Assembly (NCBI GenBank): GCA_030430205.1
Contig: JAUIGE010000043.1
Span: 1-50,435 of the forward strand
Source: Bacteroidia bacterium
GTDB lineage: Bacteria > Bacteroidota > Bacteroidia > J057
Direction of reading: 5' to 3'
DNA: 50,435 nt
The notes below the pieces were generated by a model. That model did not search any database. It was given only the letters and a program-made list of their open reading frames with translations, and was not told the origin of the DNA. The number at the start of each line of letters is the position of its first letter. Within the stretch, counting starts at the first letter, position 1. This document shows, piece after piece, positions 34,998 through 43,670 of the stretch. The position numbers and the translations under genes were made by a program.

Positions 34998-36347
34998 TTA
35001 AGAAAAGATAACACGAACTTCGGTCCCTTTGCCTTCGATAGAGTGAATAGCCAACTCGGCCTGATGCATCTGGATGATTTTGTCTGTAAGAGGAAGCCCG
35101 ATGCCAAAGCCTTTGAAGCTGCGCGCATTGTGAGCCCGATAGAAGGGCTCCAGGATCCGGGGCAACTCCCGGGAAGGAATACCCACACCCTGATCTGATA
35201 TCCAGACTTGTAGACTGCCTTCCACTTCTTTCAGAGAAAGGAGTACTTCCTTATACTCAGAAAATTTACACGCATTTTCCAGCAGGTTGAGGAATGCGAT
35301 GCGCAGCAAATTGGGATTGCCGTGGAGTTGAAGGTGGTCGGAATTTTCGGGAGCCTGAGAAAAATCAATTTTGATTTTCCTTTTGGGGATTCGGGTATGC
35401 AAATCCGATACAATATCCAGCAGCAACTCATCCAGGCGGAAATCCGCCCGCAAAATCTGGCTGTCATCAAAGCCTGTCTTGGCCAGGCTCAACAGATTGA
35501 TCACCAGCATATCGAGGCGCTCAGCCTCTTCCAGGATGGTTTGGAGCGATTGCTTGTATTCTTCCCCGCTCCGCATTTTCTCCAATGCCAATTCAGCCTC
35601 TCCGATGATCGCTGTCAACGGATTTTTGATTTCATGAGAAGCATTGCTGATGAAACTCCGCTGCATATCGAAGGCTGATTGCAGCCTGTCCAGCATATTA
35701 TTGAAAGTAATGGCGAGTTCGCCTATTTCGTTCTTTTTATCATACACCTTGAGGCGGAGGTGAAGATTGGAGGCGCTGACAGATCTCGCTTTAGCAATGG
35801 TATCTGAAATAGATTTCAGGATCTGACGGCCTTCCAGCCAGGCAATCAAAAAGATAAGTGCCACACCCAAAATGCCTGAAAAAATCAGTATCCTCCTCAA
35901 ATGGGCCATTTTTCGTATGCCATCCTGATCAATTGCCGTTACGATCACCCAATAATTTCCTCCTACTGCTTCATAGACACGCCCCACACCCTGCCTGCGT
36001 TTTTTCTCAAATTCGGCATAGCCAGTCTCCTGCAGTTGCTCAACAAAGGCCGGGGGGTATTTCTGCCTCAGTTTTTCGAATTCTGCGGCCTCTGCCAGAC
36101 CGACTTCCTCGGTTTCATCTGGCAGCACCCTGAGAAATTTTTCCCGAATATCCTTATACACTTCTGCCTTCATGTTCTCTGATTCCAGAAACAATTTTTC
36201 CGTTATATCCACCCTTTCCTGCAGGTGTCGGGTAAATTCCTTTTGGCGAAAATTGGAACTGAAATAATACACAAACAGGCTCATGCCCAAGAGCACCATG
36301 CTGGTAGAAAGGGTAAAAATCAGCGGTAAGCGGTGGCGAATTTTCAT
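34998..36347 (-). CDS. Sensor histidine kinase
   Basis: This is 449 residues: transmembrane helix 1 (about 7-29), a periplasmic sensor loop (about 30-150), transmembrane helix 2 (about 152-171), a HAMP linker (about 172-225), HisKA with phospho-acceptor His238 in NASHEIKNPL, and HATPase_c with NLLENACKFS (N box), DQGVGIPSRE (G1) and KGFGIGLPL (G2). Family knowledge: it autophosphorylates on His and passes the phosphate to the partner regulator, encoded 1 bp upstream. The signal is unknown; the neighbouring anion transporter suggests an ion or envelope cue. Confidence 0.95.
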   Translation of the reverse strand: MKIRHRLPLIFTLSTSMVLLGMSLFVYYFSSNFRQKEFTRHLQERVDITEKLFLESENMKAEVYKDIREKFLRVLPDETEEVGLAEAAEFEKLRQKYPPAFVEQLQETGYAEFEKKRRQGVGRVYEAVGGNYWVIVTAIDQDGIRKMAHLRRILIFSGILGVALIFLIAWLEGRQILKSISDTIAKARSVSASNLHLRLKVYDKKNEIGELAITFNNMLDRLQSAFDMQRSFISNASHEIKNPLTAIIGEAELALEKMRSGEEYKQSLQTILEEAERLDMLVINLLSLAKTGFDDSQILRADFRLDELLLDIVSDLHTRIPKRKIKIDFSQAPENSDHLQLHGNPNLLRIAFLNLLENACKFSEYKEVLLSLKEVEGSLQVWISDQGVGIPSRELPRILEPFYRAHNARSFKGFGIGLPLTDKIIQMHQAELAIHSIEGKGTEVRVIFS

Positions 36348-36348
36348 C

Positions 36349-37026
36349 TTAGTTTTCTTTTACAACATAGCCCATGCCGATGACTGTATGGATAAGTTTG
36401 GGAGAAAAACCCTTGTCAACCTTTTTGCGGAGGTAATTGACATAGACATCCACCACATTGGTGCCTGTATCAAAATCAAGCTCCCATACCTGTTCCAAAA
36501 TGGTATTTCGAGAAATGACCCTGCCTTTATTCCGGATAAAATACTCAAGCAAATTAAATTCCTTGGCGGTCAGAGTGATCTCTTTTCCGTTCCGGGTGAC
36601 GGTCTTGCCGTCGAGGTCCATCTCCAGATTGGCTACCCGCAATTTGCGGTTATTTGGCATGATCTGCCTGCGCCGGGAAAGCGCCTGTATGCGCGCCAGC
36701 AATTCCTGAAATTTGAAAGGCTTGCGCAGGTAATCATCTGCACCTGCCTCCAGGCCCGCGACCAGGTCAGAGGTTGTACTGAGGGCGGTCAGCATCAGGA
36801 TTGGGACATCTTTATGTCCTTCTTCCCGGAGCTCACGGCAGACTTCCATGCCATTTTTATGAGGTAAAATCAGATCAAGGATGATGAGGCCAAAAAGCCC
36901 TTGTCGAGCCAGACGGAAACCTGTATCTCCATCAAAAGCCTGTTGTACCTCAAAGCCATGTTCTTCAAGACCTCGCTTGATAAAGGAGGAAACGCTGGGC
37001 TCGTCTTCGATCAAAAGGATTTTCAT
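36349..37026 (-). CDS. OmpR/PhoB-family response regulator
   Basis: This is 225 residues. The receiver domain (1-120) starts MKILLIEDEPSV, with phospho-acceptor Asp51 in LIILDLILPHKNG, Thr in MLTALS and Lys in YLRKPF. The C-terminal winged-helix DNA-binding domain (about 130-225) has LTAKEFNLLEYFIRN and TNVVDVYVNYLRKKVD. It forms an operon with the kinase (1-bp gap). A probable target is the 11-bp repeat site ahead of the SulP gene. Confidence 0.95.
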   Translation of the reverse strand: MKILLIEDEPSVSSFIKRGLEEHGFEVQQAFDGDTGFRLARQGLFGLIILDLILPHKNGMEVCRELREEGHKDVPILMLTALSTTSDLVAGLEAGADDYLRKPFKFQELLARIQALSRRRQIMPNNRKLRVANLEMDLDGKTVTRNGKEITLTAKEFNLLEYFIRNKGRVISRNTILEQVWELDFDTGTNVVDVYVNYLRKKVDKGFSPKLIHTVIGMGYVVKEN

Positions 37027-37099
37027 AAGGATATCGGGAGATTTTTTACAAGTTAAAAAGAATGGGAGAACTCAAAAAAATATGTAATTTCGAGGCCTG

Positions 37100-38092
37100 A
37101 TGAAAAAAATCATGAGAGAAATACAATTTAGAGAAGCGCTTCGTGAAGCCATGCAGGAAGAAATGCGCCGCGATGAGCGCGTTTATTTGATGGGAGAAGA
37201 AGTAGCTCAGTATAATGGCGCATACAAGGTGAGCCAGGGGATGCTCAAAGAATTTGGTCCTGAGCGCGTGATCGATACACCGATCGCAGAGCTGGGATTC
37301 GCCGGTATAGGCGTGGGTTCTGCTATGATGGGGCTGCGCCCGATCGTGGAGTTTATGACCTTCAATTTTTCGTTGGTAGCTATAGACCAGGTGATCAATA
37401 ATGCAGCAAAAATGCTGCAAATGAGTGGGGGACAGTACAGTGTACCCATTGTATTCAGAGGCCCCAGCCAGAGTGCCGGCCAATTGGCCGCGACTCACTC
37501 TCAGAGTTTCGAGTCTTTCTACGCCAATGTACCCGGCCTCAAGGTCGTTTCCTGTGCTACCCCTGCCGACGGCAAAGGCTTGCTGAAGGCAGCTATACGC
37601 GACCCTAACCCCGTTTTGGTGATGGAGTCTGAGCAGATGTACGGGATGAAAGGCGAGGTGCCTGAGGGAGAAGACTTTCTCCTGCCGCTCGACAAAGCTG
37701 ACGTCAAACGTCAGGGCAAGGACGTAACCCTCATTACCTACGGTAAGATGTACCATGTCTGCGTAGAGACTGCCGATGCTTTGGCAAAAGAAGGAATCGA
37801 TGCAGAAATCATCGACCTGCGCTCTCTGCGACCGATAGATTATGATACCCTGATCACATCGATCAAAAAGACCAACCGCGCTGTAGTAGTAGATGAGGCA
37901 CCGCCTCAGTGCTCTATCGCCAGTGAAGTCGCATACATCCTCCAGCGTCATGCATTTGACTACCTGGATGCGCCAGTCGTCAAAGTCAATGGGCTGGATA
38001 CGCCTATCGCTTATTCCGGCGTTTTTGTTGACTATTACCTGCCAAGTCCCAAGCGGATCGCAGAGGCTGTCAACTATGTGATGTATAGGTAA
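37100..38092 (+). CDS. pdhB: Pyruvate dehydrogenase E1 component, beta subunit
   Basis: This is 330 residues, the usual length of stand-alone E1-beta. MREIQFREALREAMQEEM at the start (an ATG at 37112 is an alternative) is followed by the transketolase-type pyrimidine-binding domain (about 5-185, with MGEEVAQYNGAYKVSQGM, DTPIAELGFAGIGVG and GPSQSAGQLAATHSQSFES) and the C-terminal domain (about 195-320, LITYGKMYHVC, DLRSLRPIDYDT). It works with E1-alpha and thiamine diphosphate to decarboxylate pyruvate and acetylate lipoyl-E2. Alpha, E2 and E3 genes are not in the neighbourhood, so the complex is encoded at several sites. Confidence 0.95.
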   Translation: MKKIMREIQFREALREAMQEEMRRDERVYLMGEEVAQYNGAYKVSQGMLKEFGPERVIDTPIAELGFAGIGVGSAMMGLRPIVEFMTFNFSLVAIDQVINNAAKMLQMSGGQYSVPIVFRGPSQSAGQLAATHSQSFESFYANVPGLKVVSCATPADGKGLLKAAIRDPNPVLVMESEQMYGMKGEVPEGEDFLLPLDKADVKRQGKDVTLITYGKMYHVCVETADALAKEGIDAEIIDLRSLRPIDYDTLITSIKKTNRAVVVDEAPPQCSIASEVAYILQRHAFDYLDAPVVKVNGLDTPIAYSGVFVDYYLPSPKRIAEAVNYVMYR

Positions 38093-38170
38093 AAAGTACG
38101 AGTACCAGGTATGGGTACGATTTTTTAGGAAATTTTTACAAAAAAGTGTAGCAAGGAAAAAAGAGATTGC

Positions 38171-38178
38171 TATCTTTG
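38171..38178 (+). promoter_or_regulatory. -7 box of the tRNA-Ser promoter
   Basis: TATCTTTG followed by CAC lies 12 bp before the tRNA and is an exact TAnnTTTG match. No clear -33 TTTG is seen. Confidence 0.65.
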
Positions 38179-38190
38179 CACAGCATGTTT

Positions 38191-38280
38191 GGAGAGGTGG
38201 GTGAGTGGCTGAAACCACATGTTTGCTAAACATGCGAACCGTAACTGGTTCCGCGGGTTCGAATCCCGCCCTCTCCGCCA
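38191..38280 (+). tRNA. tRNA-Ser (anticodon GCT)
   Basis: Acceptor GGAGAGG pairs with CCTCTCC, followed by G and an encoded CCA. The anticodon arm is CATGT-TTGCTAA-ACATG with GCT at 38225-38227. A long class II variable arm (AACC...GGTT) and a T arm GCGGGTTCGAATCCCGC are present. It reads AGC/AGU codons. Confidence 0.97.
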
Positions 38281-38285
38281 CAAAA

Positions 38286-38323
38286 AATCCTTCTTTGACT
38301 TCGGTTGAAGAAGGGTTTTTTTT
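38286..38323. terminator. Bidirectional terminator between tRNA-Ser and the ABC exporter
   Basis: The CCTTCTT/AAGAAGG stem with a TTCG centre has T8 on the plus side and an A-run giving T6 on the minus side, so it serves both convergent transcripts. Confidence 0.88.
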
Positions 38324-38325
38324 AT

Positions 38326-40125
38326 TTACCCCAATCCCCCCAGTACAGCCTGGCTTCGGTACAAGCCATCGGCTTGCTCAAACAGCTCCTCATGCGTACC
38401 TGTCTCCGCGATCTTGCCCTGATCCAGCACATAGATTTGGTCCACATCGCGGATGGTAGACAGCCTGTGGGCGATGATGATGGAGGTACGTCCTTCCATC
38501 AGCTTGTCCAGGGCGTCCTGTACGACCTTCTCCGACTCTGCGTCGAGCGAGGAGGTGGCCTCGTCGAGCAGGAGGATCTTGGGGTCTTTGAGGATCGCGC
38601 GGGCGATCGCGATGCGCTGGCGCTGACCGCCAGAGAGCTTCACGCCGCGCTCACCGATGAGCGTTTCGAGCCCTTCGGGAAATTTGCTGATAAACTCCCA
38701 GGAATTGGATTTCTCCGCGGCAGCGATGATTTCCGCTTCGGTGGCGTCTTCACGGCCATAGAGGATATTTTCGCGTATGCTGCCCCCAAAGAGGATGACC
38801 TCCTGTGGCACCAGCGCCAGGTTGTGGCGGTAGTCGCGGATATTGCTGTCGTAGATGCTTTTGCCATCGACGAGGATATCGCCAGCTTCAATCTCATAAA
38901 AGCGCAGCAACAGCTGGATGATGGTAGATTTTCCGGCACCGGAAGGACCCACAAGCGCCACTTTTTGGCCCGCCTTGATGTCCATATTGATGCCTTGAAG
39001 GACCTCTATGTCGGGGCGGGTAGGGTAGCGAAAACGAACATCTCTGATGCTGATATGCCCTTCAATGGGCGATGAATCGATGGGAGGCAAACCTTCCAGC
39101 TCTACTTCGCTTTCGGTATTGAGGATTTCGCGGACGCGTTCTGTGGCGCCTATGGCGCCCAAAATTTCCGGCGTAAAATTGCCGAGGCCTCCAATGGCGG
39201 CGCCGATGATACCGGTATAGGTGATAAATGCTACCAGATTTCCTACGGACATATCTCCTTTTTGCACCATCAGCGCGCCTTGCCAGATAATAAAGAAAAT
39301 GGCGCCAAACATGACCGTAACGATAAAGACGGAAAATGCAGCCCGGCTTCGGGCGTATTTCAGCGCAACGCTGACCACATTGGAAATGGATTTGTTGTAT
39401 TTCCTGAGCTCAAAAATCTCAGAGGTAAAAGCCTTGATCACCATGATCGTCTGTATGCTTTCGCTGAGAAGGGAGTTGGAATGAGCGAGTTCTTCCTGCC
39501 GTTTTTTGGATAATTTCCGGATAAAGCGCCCAAAGAATATGGCTGCGATCACCACACCCGGAAAGGTCAGGATCATGATTAGGGAAAGTTGGGGGGAAAT
39601 GATGCCCAAAAATACGATTCCGCTCACGAGGATAATCACCTGCCGTAAGAACTCGGCCAGAGAGAGCGAAAAAGTGCTGTACAGCTTTTCGACATCCGCC
39701 GTCAGGCGGCTGATCAGGTCACCGGATTTATTTTCTTCAAAGAAAGTGATGGGAAATGAAATCAGCTTTTGATAAAGCGCCTTGCGGATATCCGCGATGC
39801 CCTTTTCGCTCACGATAGCAAAAGCGATAACCCGCGAAAACGAGATCGCTCCCTGCACAATCAGCAGGGCCATCAGGCCCAGGCCTACCTCTACCAGGCT
39901 ATAATCGAAAGTGGCTTTCCCCGCAGCAATATCCACCATCAAACCCGCCAAAAACGGAAAGACCATAAAGAGCGAACTTGACAAAGTCAGCAAGATCATC
40001 CCCACAATAAAATAGCCGCGGTAAGGGCGGATAAACCTGAATATTTTTAAAGCTTTTTTAAAGCTTTCCCGTGACACCTTTGGCTTTGTCGGTTCCTTGA
40101 GATCTGATTTATTTCGACTAAACAT
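38326..40125 (-). CDS. ABC exporter with fused membrane and ATPase domains (MsbA-like)
   Basis: Start chosen at MFSRNKSDLKEP, because the open frame upstream has no family similarity and the promoter box lies at 40164-40171. The product is 599 residues. Six transmembrane helices lie in about 35-320. The ATPase domain (about 355-595) has Walker A GPSGAGKST (393-401), Q-loop VPQEVILFGG, signature LSGGQRQRIAIARAI, Walker B ILLLDEATSSLD and H-loop IIIAHRLSTI. It works as a homodimer in the inner membrane. Family members flip lipid A-type lipids or export drugs and peptides; the substrate here is not assignable. It is transcribed alone, away from pdhB. Confidence 0.93.
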   Translation of the reverse strand: MFSRNKSDLKEPTKPKVSRESFKKALKIFRFIRPYRGYFIVGMILLTLSSSLFMVFPFLAGLMVDIAAGKATFDYSLVEVGLGLMALLIVQGAISFSRVIAFAIVSEKGIADIRKALYQKLISFPITFFEENKSGDLISRLTADVEKLYSTFSLSLAEFLRQVIILVSGIVFLGIISPQLSLIMILTFPGVVIAAIFFGRFIRKLSKKRQEELAHSNSLLSESIQTIMVIKAFTSEIFELRKYNKSISNVVSVALKYARSRAAFSVFIVTVMFGAIFFIIWQGALMVQKGDMSVGNLVAFITYTGIIGAAIGGLGNFTPEILGAIGATERVREILNTESEVELEGLPPIDSSPIEGHISIRDVRFRYPTRPDIEVLQGINMDIKAGQKVALVGPSGAGKSTIIQLLLRFYEIEAGDILVDGKSIYDSNIRDYRHNLALVPQEVILFGGSIRENILYGREDATEAEIIAAAEKSNSWEFISKFPEGLETLIGERGVKLSGGQRQRIAIARAILKDPKILLLDEATSSLDAESEKVVQDALDKLMEGRTSIIIAHRLSTIRDVDQIYVLDQGKIAETGTHEELFEQADGLYRSQAVLGGLG

Positions 40126-40163
40126 GAATTCTTGAGTTGTACGAAGCGAATTTTTTACGCCTG

Positions 40164-40171
40164 CAAAGGTA
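40164..40171 (-). promoter_or_regulatory. -7 promoter box of the ABC exporter gene
   Basis: Minus strand TACCTTTG, an exact match to TAnnTTTG, lies 39 bp before the chosen ATG. It supports the shorter start. Confidence 0.6.
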
Positions 40172-40210
40172 GTACTTAAAACGGAAGATTTTGTTGGAGA
40201 TAGAGAGGGA

Positions 40211-40308
40211 ATTGACGCGGATGGACGCAGATTATTATGATTATTTATGTTTACATGCGGTGTCCTGAACATCTTCAATCATAAAAAATCAATGTAAATC
40301 AGCGTCCC
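40211..40308. repeat. Imperfect palindromic intergenic repeat
   Basis: GACGCGGAT...GATTATTTATG at the left is complementary to CATAAAAAATC...ATCAGCGTCC at the right. A partial third copy (TTGACGCTGATTCCCGCAGA) occurs at 40574-40606, beyond the tRNA. These resemble the dispersed palindromic repeats common between Bacteroidota genes. Apart from the tRNA and this repeat, 40172-40658 shows no gene. Confidence 0.6.
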
Positions 40309-40425
40309 TCTTCCTCTCCTCAAAAACAAATCTCCAAAAGCCTTGCACGAGTCCCAAATTATTCTTTCCTTTGCGAAGCTTTTGAAAAAAGGCATACCCA
40401 AGGGCATCAAAACCCAGGGTGGATA

Positions 40426-40500
40426 CGAGGTGTGGCGCAGTCCGGTTAGCGCACCTGCTTTGGGAGCAGGGGGCCGCAGGTTCGAATCCTGCCACCTCGA
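40426..40500 (+). tRNA. tRNA-Pro (anticodon TGG)
   Basis: Acceptor CGAGGTG pairs with CACCTCG, discriminator A, no encoded CCA. The anticodon arm is CCTGC-TTTGGGA-GCAGG with TGG at 40461-40463. The T arm is GCAGGTTCGAATCCTGC. It reads CCN codons. Confidence 0.96.
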
Positions 40501-40505
40501 CAACA

Positions 40506-40548
40506 AAAGAGTGAATATCGGTGAAAACCTTTGTTCACTCTTTTTTTT
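40506..40548 (+). terminator. Terminator after tRNA-Pro
   Basis: AAAGAGTGAA pairs with TTCACTCTTT across an 18-nt loop, followed by further T residues. Confidence 0.85.
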
Positions 40549-40658
40549 GTCTATGATTTAGATGGGAGAAGAGTTGACGCTGATTCCCGCAGATCATTAT
40601 GATAAGGTTATGTTGGGTCCGGGGACCTTAATCCAGGATCTACTAGTCGTCCAGGCGC

Positions 40659-41108
40659 TTAAAACATACTTTTGATTAACCAAATCAGCAAAGGCAGCAC
40701 AAATGACCCCAGCGTCACGCCCAGAAACCATGCTCCTTTCCTGGCGACTTGTTGTTGCTCAGTTTCAGGCAGCCCGCTAAAATCTGCCTTGATCTTTTTA
40801 TACCTGGCGGGAGTCCCTACCGTAAAGCGTACGATCGGGTAAAAAATAAGCAGGCCAAAGATCACCAGGAGTTTGCCCACACTCCTGCCTAGCCTGCGGC
40901 CAAAGATGTCTTTGAGCAAGTCCTCCACGCCATCTCCAAAACCCGGAAAAATAAGCGCTATCATGGCGATTACACTCCCCACAAATACAATCAAACAAAG
41001 AGACATTACGATATTGGCACTGAGCGGGCTGTCGCCTGCAGGCGTATTTGCCTTGATTCGGGAATCATAGAGGGATGCGTATAAAGATTCAAACAGATTC
41101 ATAAGCAT
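40659..41108 (-). CDS. Small membrane protein, function unknown
   Basis: This is 149 residues (an ATG 6 bp downstream is an alternative start). There are three predicted transmembrane helices: about 34-55 (VMSLCLIVFVGSVIAMIALI), about 77-95 (VGKLLVIFGLLIFYPIVRF) and about 128-147 (FLGVTLGSFVLPLLIWLI). Between the first two is an amphipathic, charged stretch GVEDLLKDIFGRRLGRS. It is flanked by tRNA-Pro and tRNA-Arg and shares no operon. I do not recognise the family. Confidence 0.75.
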   Translation of the reverse strand: MLMNLFESLYASLYDSRIKANTPAGDSPLSANIVMSLCLIVFVGSVIAMIALIFPGFGDGVEDLLKDIFGRRLGRSVGKLLVIFGLLIFYPIVRFTVGTPARYKKIKADFSGLPETEQQQVARKGAWFLGVTLGSFVLPLLIWLIKSMF

Positions 41109-41223
41109 GTTACTTTACAAAAAGATCAGGATCTTTTCTACTTTAATATTTGTATGAAAACACGCAACTTAGCATCTTTGTAGACTTTTTGAAAATCTCA
41201 GGCTTTTCAATATTGTTCTTTTA

Positions 41224-41297
41224 GGTCCCATAGCTCAATTGGATAGAGCAACTGCCTTCTAAGCAGTAGGTTCCAGGTTCGAGTCCTGGTGGGATCA
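41224..41297 (+). tRNA. tRNA-Arg (anticodon TCT)
   Basis: Acceptor GGTCCCA pairs with TGGGATC (one G-T pair), discriminator A, no encoded CCA. The anticodon arm is ACTGC-CTTCTAA-GCAGT with TCT at 41258-41260. The T arm is CCAGGTTCGAGTCCTGG. It reads AGA/AGG codons. Confidence 0.96.
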
Positions 41298-41300
41298 CTG

Positions 41301-41337
41301 AAAACCCTCAATGCGATATGTGTTGAGGGTTTTGTTG
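41301..41337 (+). terminator. Terminator after tRNA-Arg
   Basis: AAAACCCTCAA and TTGAGGGTTTT form an 11-bp stem with an 11-nt loop, followed by a T-rich run. Confidence 0.85.
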
Positions 41338-41358
41338 TTTTTTACTGACAGTCCCCAT

Positions 41359-42273
41359 TTAAGTCAACTTCAGATTTAAATATTTTAGGTACAAACCTAA
41401 ATCCATTAATTCTTCACTATATCTAATACCATCTTCATCATCCAAAGCCTTATCAGAATTTTCAAGGATTTCAATGAGTTTTTTAGTGCCTAAATCTGGT
41501 TTGAATGGAGGGCAATTTTTTAAATCTACCTTCTTAAATAAAATATAGGGCCCTTCTAAAAAATCTTTGATACCCGGGTATTTTTGATGGCTAATATTAC
41601 GATCATAAACATAACAAATCGACATACAACTGTAAGACATCCAGCTAGATAGGCGGTGAACTTCGTTTGATTCTAAATATCCATAGTACCTTAATTTTCC
41701 AAGAAACAAGTTGGTATATGGCATACTCGTTTTCTTATACTCATTTTCCAAAACCCACATTCCTAACTTAATTCGGAAATCAATATTAATGTTATTTAGA
41801 GTAATATCTCCATTCATAAATTTGATGATTTGTGGATCTATTTGAAAGCTAAAAGACGCTACTCTACAACAAATATGTTTAACAAAATACCGTAAAAGAT
41901 TTTTTTTCTCCTGAACCCAATTTGTTCCATAAACTTCTCTTAAATCGACTGTCTCTTTTTCTAGAATTATACCTACATTTTTCACAAAGAATTCCATAAA
42001 GAAATCATAGGCTTGATCAAATGGTTGACTCTTTGTTGTATTACATTCTGAGCAAAGAGAATTGTCAAATTTTATATGATTTGACCCTGGACCTTGAATA
42101 AATTTAAAACCTGATGGAGAAATTAGATTAGGTCTTGTTTCTGAGTCTTTGTATGGACCTTTTCCATAGATTCTAACGAAGTCAGTCTTTTTGAACTTAT
42201 GCTCTTTTGAATTTGCTGGGGAATTGCACCACCAGCATAGGTTTTTATTTTGTTTGAGGGGTATAATTTTCAT
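41359..42273 (-). CDS. HNH-like zinc-finger protein, function unknown
   Basis: This is 304 residues, notably A+T-rich in codon use compared with its neighbours. The N-terminus has two zinc-binding pairs, CWWC (about 14-17) and CSEC (about 74-77), and between them the segment SKEHKFKKTDF, in the place of the His-containing core of HNH/McrA-type nucleases, followed by CNTTKSQPFDQAYDF. The rest is helical without known motifs. Family knowledge: this arrangement is common in predicted HNH endonucleases of defence and mobile contexts. Catalytic competence is uncertain. It is the first gene after tRNA-Arg in an accessory-looking stretch. Confidence 0.7.
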   Translation of the reverse strand: MKIIPLKQNKNLCWWCNSPANSKEHKFKKTDFVRIYGKGPYKDSETRPNLISPSGFKFIQGPGSNHIKFDNSLCSECNTTKSQPFDQAYDFFMEFFVKNVGIILEKETVDLREVYGTNWVQEKKNLLRYFVKHICCRVASFSFQIDPQIIKFMNGDITLNNINIDFRIKLGMWVLENEYKKTSMPYTNLFLGKLRYYGYLESNEVHRLSSWMSYSCMSICYVYDRNISHQKYPGIKDFLEGPYILFKKVDLKNCPPFKPDLGTKKLIEILENSDKALDDEDGIRYSEELMDLGLYLKYLNLKLT

Positions 42274-42328
42274 TAATATTATTTAGGAATAGCGATAAAA
42301 TAAATCATCAGTTTGTTTCAAGTAGTTT

Positions 42329-42446
42329 GTCATTTCGACGAGGCTTTGCGAGGAGAAATCTCCTGAACTCATTCATTAAAAGCCTGATTATCAATAACTC
42401 AGGAGATTTCTCCTCGAAGACTCCTCGAAGACTCCTCGAAATGACA
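42329..42446. repeat. MITE-like palindromic repeat
   Basis: Outer ends TGTCATTTCGA (42329) and TCGAAATGACA (42436) are inverted. The inner 17-bp arms starting at 42350 and 42399 (GAGGAGAAATCTCCTGA and its complement) are perfect. TCCTCGAAGAC is tandemly repeated near the right end. This type (CATTTCGA...GAGAAATCTC) is frequent in Bacteroidota intergenic DNA. The 308-bp interval 42274-42581 holds nothing else recognisable. Confidence 0.85.
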
Positions 42447-42581
42447 CCTCCAGGCAATAAATGAAACTGATAGTTTATTTCGTCACCGTTCCTTAGGGGC
42501 TTGTACAATAAACTTTATTTGAAAATAAGGTTTTGTAAGCAGAAAGGAAAAAGTAACAGATTTGGGCAAGAGAGAAGAAAA

Positions 42582-43490
42582 TCACAAGTGATCATCCAAT
42601 ATATCCCAAAAATCAAACTCATGCACAATCATAATATTCTGCCCATCCTTCCTAAGCTTGATAGCCTTTTCAACTTTTCGCCCATAGCATGCAAATGCCC
42701 AGGCGGGATTTCCACTATCGCCGACTACTAAGTAATTGGTTTTTGAACTGACATTATTAACATAGCTCCCACCAGCGGATATAATCTGATTTACCAAATC
42801 TCCGCGATTTCCTCGTGTTAAAGTTCCCGTAATACAGAAGTAATGATTCTCAAACTCAACAGATGGATCAAAGGTGCAAAGGCCAGATATTAATTTCACA
42901 TCTGACAGTTCTTCTTCAATTTTTTGGCGCACCTGATCGTCCTGAATAAATACAAAATCATTCAGTAAGGCTAAGAGCATTTTTCGTTCATGTTCTTCAA
43001 TTATTCCATCTTGGAGAATGGTTACTAACAAACTTCTGATTTCATCATAAGGATAATATTTAGCAAGGTGCTCGTTTTCATCTATCCAATTCTGGAGGTT
43101 GACTATCTCCTCATCATTAATGACTCCATCAGCCAAAATTCCATGGCAGATTCCTTGGAGTGTTTGTAGATCCATGGTGTATCCATCATAATACTCATTG
43201 TCTCTTTTATTCTTATTGATTAGCCATTTCATATCCAGGAGAATTTCATCTACCGGGATATCTTCTTTTTCGAGTTCCTGGATACTTTGGGCAAAGTCTT
43301 GGAATGGATATTTGCTAACTAATTCTTGATGAGCTTCAACCCACCTTTTAAGTTCATTAATCTCCTTTTCATTAATCCGTTGGTCCATTGTAATCCCCAA
43401 CAATATTCCATCGAGCGAAGACATTGCTTTATCTAATTCAGCTCGGGTAGTAAATTTTCGATAGTCTTGATTTTCTTGTGGCATGGGCAA
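42582..43490 (-). CDS. BRCT-domain protein with helical acidic repeats
   Basis: This is 302 residues. The N-terminal two thirds contain three related helical segments of about 65 residues with the pattern DGILLGITMDQRINEKEINE / LQGICHGILADGVINDEEIV / LVTILQDGIIEEHERKML. These resemble TerB-like or EF-hand-like acidic turns and may bind metal. The C-terminal part (about 210-302) is a BRCT domain like that of NAD-dependent DNA ligase: HYFCITGTLTRGNRGD, AGGSYVNNVSSKTNYLVVG, GRKVEKAIKLRKDGQNIMIV. Family knowledge: BRCT domains bind DNA ends or phosphorylated partners. It may act in DNA repair or in response to foreign DNA; that is inference. Confidence 0.8.
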   Translation of the reverse strand: MPMPQENQDYRKFTTRAELDKAMSSLDGILLGITMDQRINEKEINELKRWVEAHQELVSKYPFQDFAQSIQELEKEDIPVDEILLDMKWLINKNKRDNEYYDGYTMDLQTLQGICHGILADGVINDEEIVNLQNWIDENEHLAKYYPYDEIRSLLVTILQDGIIEEHERKMLLALLNDFVFIQDDQVRQKIEEELSDVKLISGLCTFDPSVEFENHYFCITGTLTRGNRGDLVNQIISAGGSYVNNVSSKTNYLVVGDSGNPAWAFACYGRKVEKAIKLRKDGQNIMIVHEFDFWDILDDHL

Positions 43491-43670
43491 TTATTTTATA
43501 CTCAAATATGGCATAATTGCACCACAATAGAAAGAGGATATGGCATTTTAGAATAAATCGAAGAGGGTTGTTTTCATTAATCCAAATTTACCAACATTTC
43601 ACTTGAAAAGTTCATTCCCTTACCTTATAAATGCCCTATCAGAACTCCATCTTGGCATAAAGCCATTCCC

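Noticed and set aside
37046-38281. A 411-codon minus-strand open frame
   Set aside because: It is antisense to pdhB and runs across the tRNA-Ser gene; no family similarity.
41359-42273. Considered as the missing DGR reverse transcriptase because of its A+T-rich accessory character
   Set aside because: No YxDD or other polymerase motif; it has a CxxC/CxxC HNH-like head instead.
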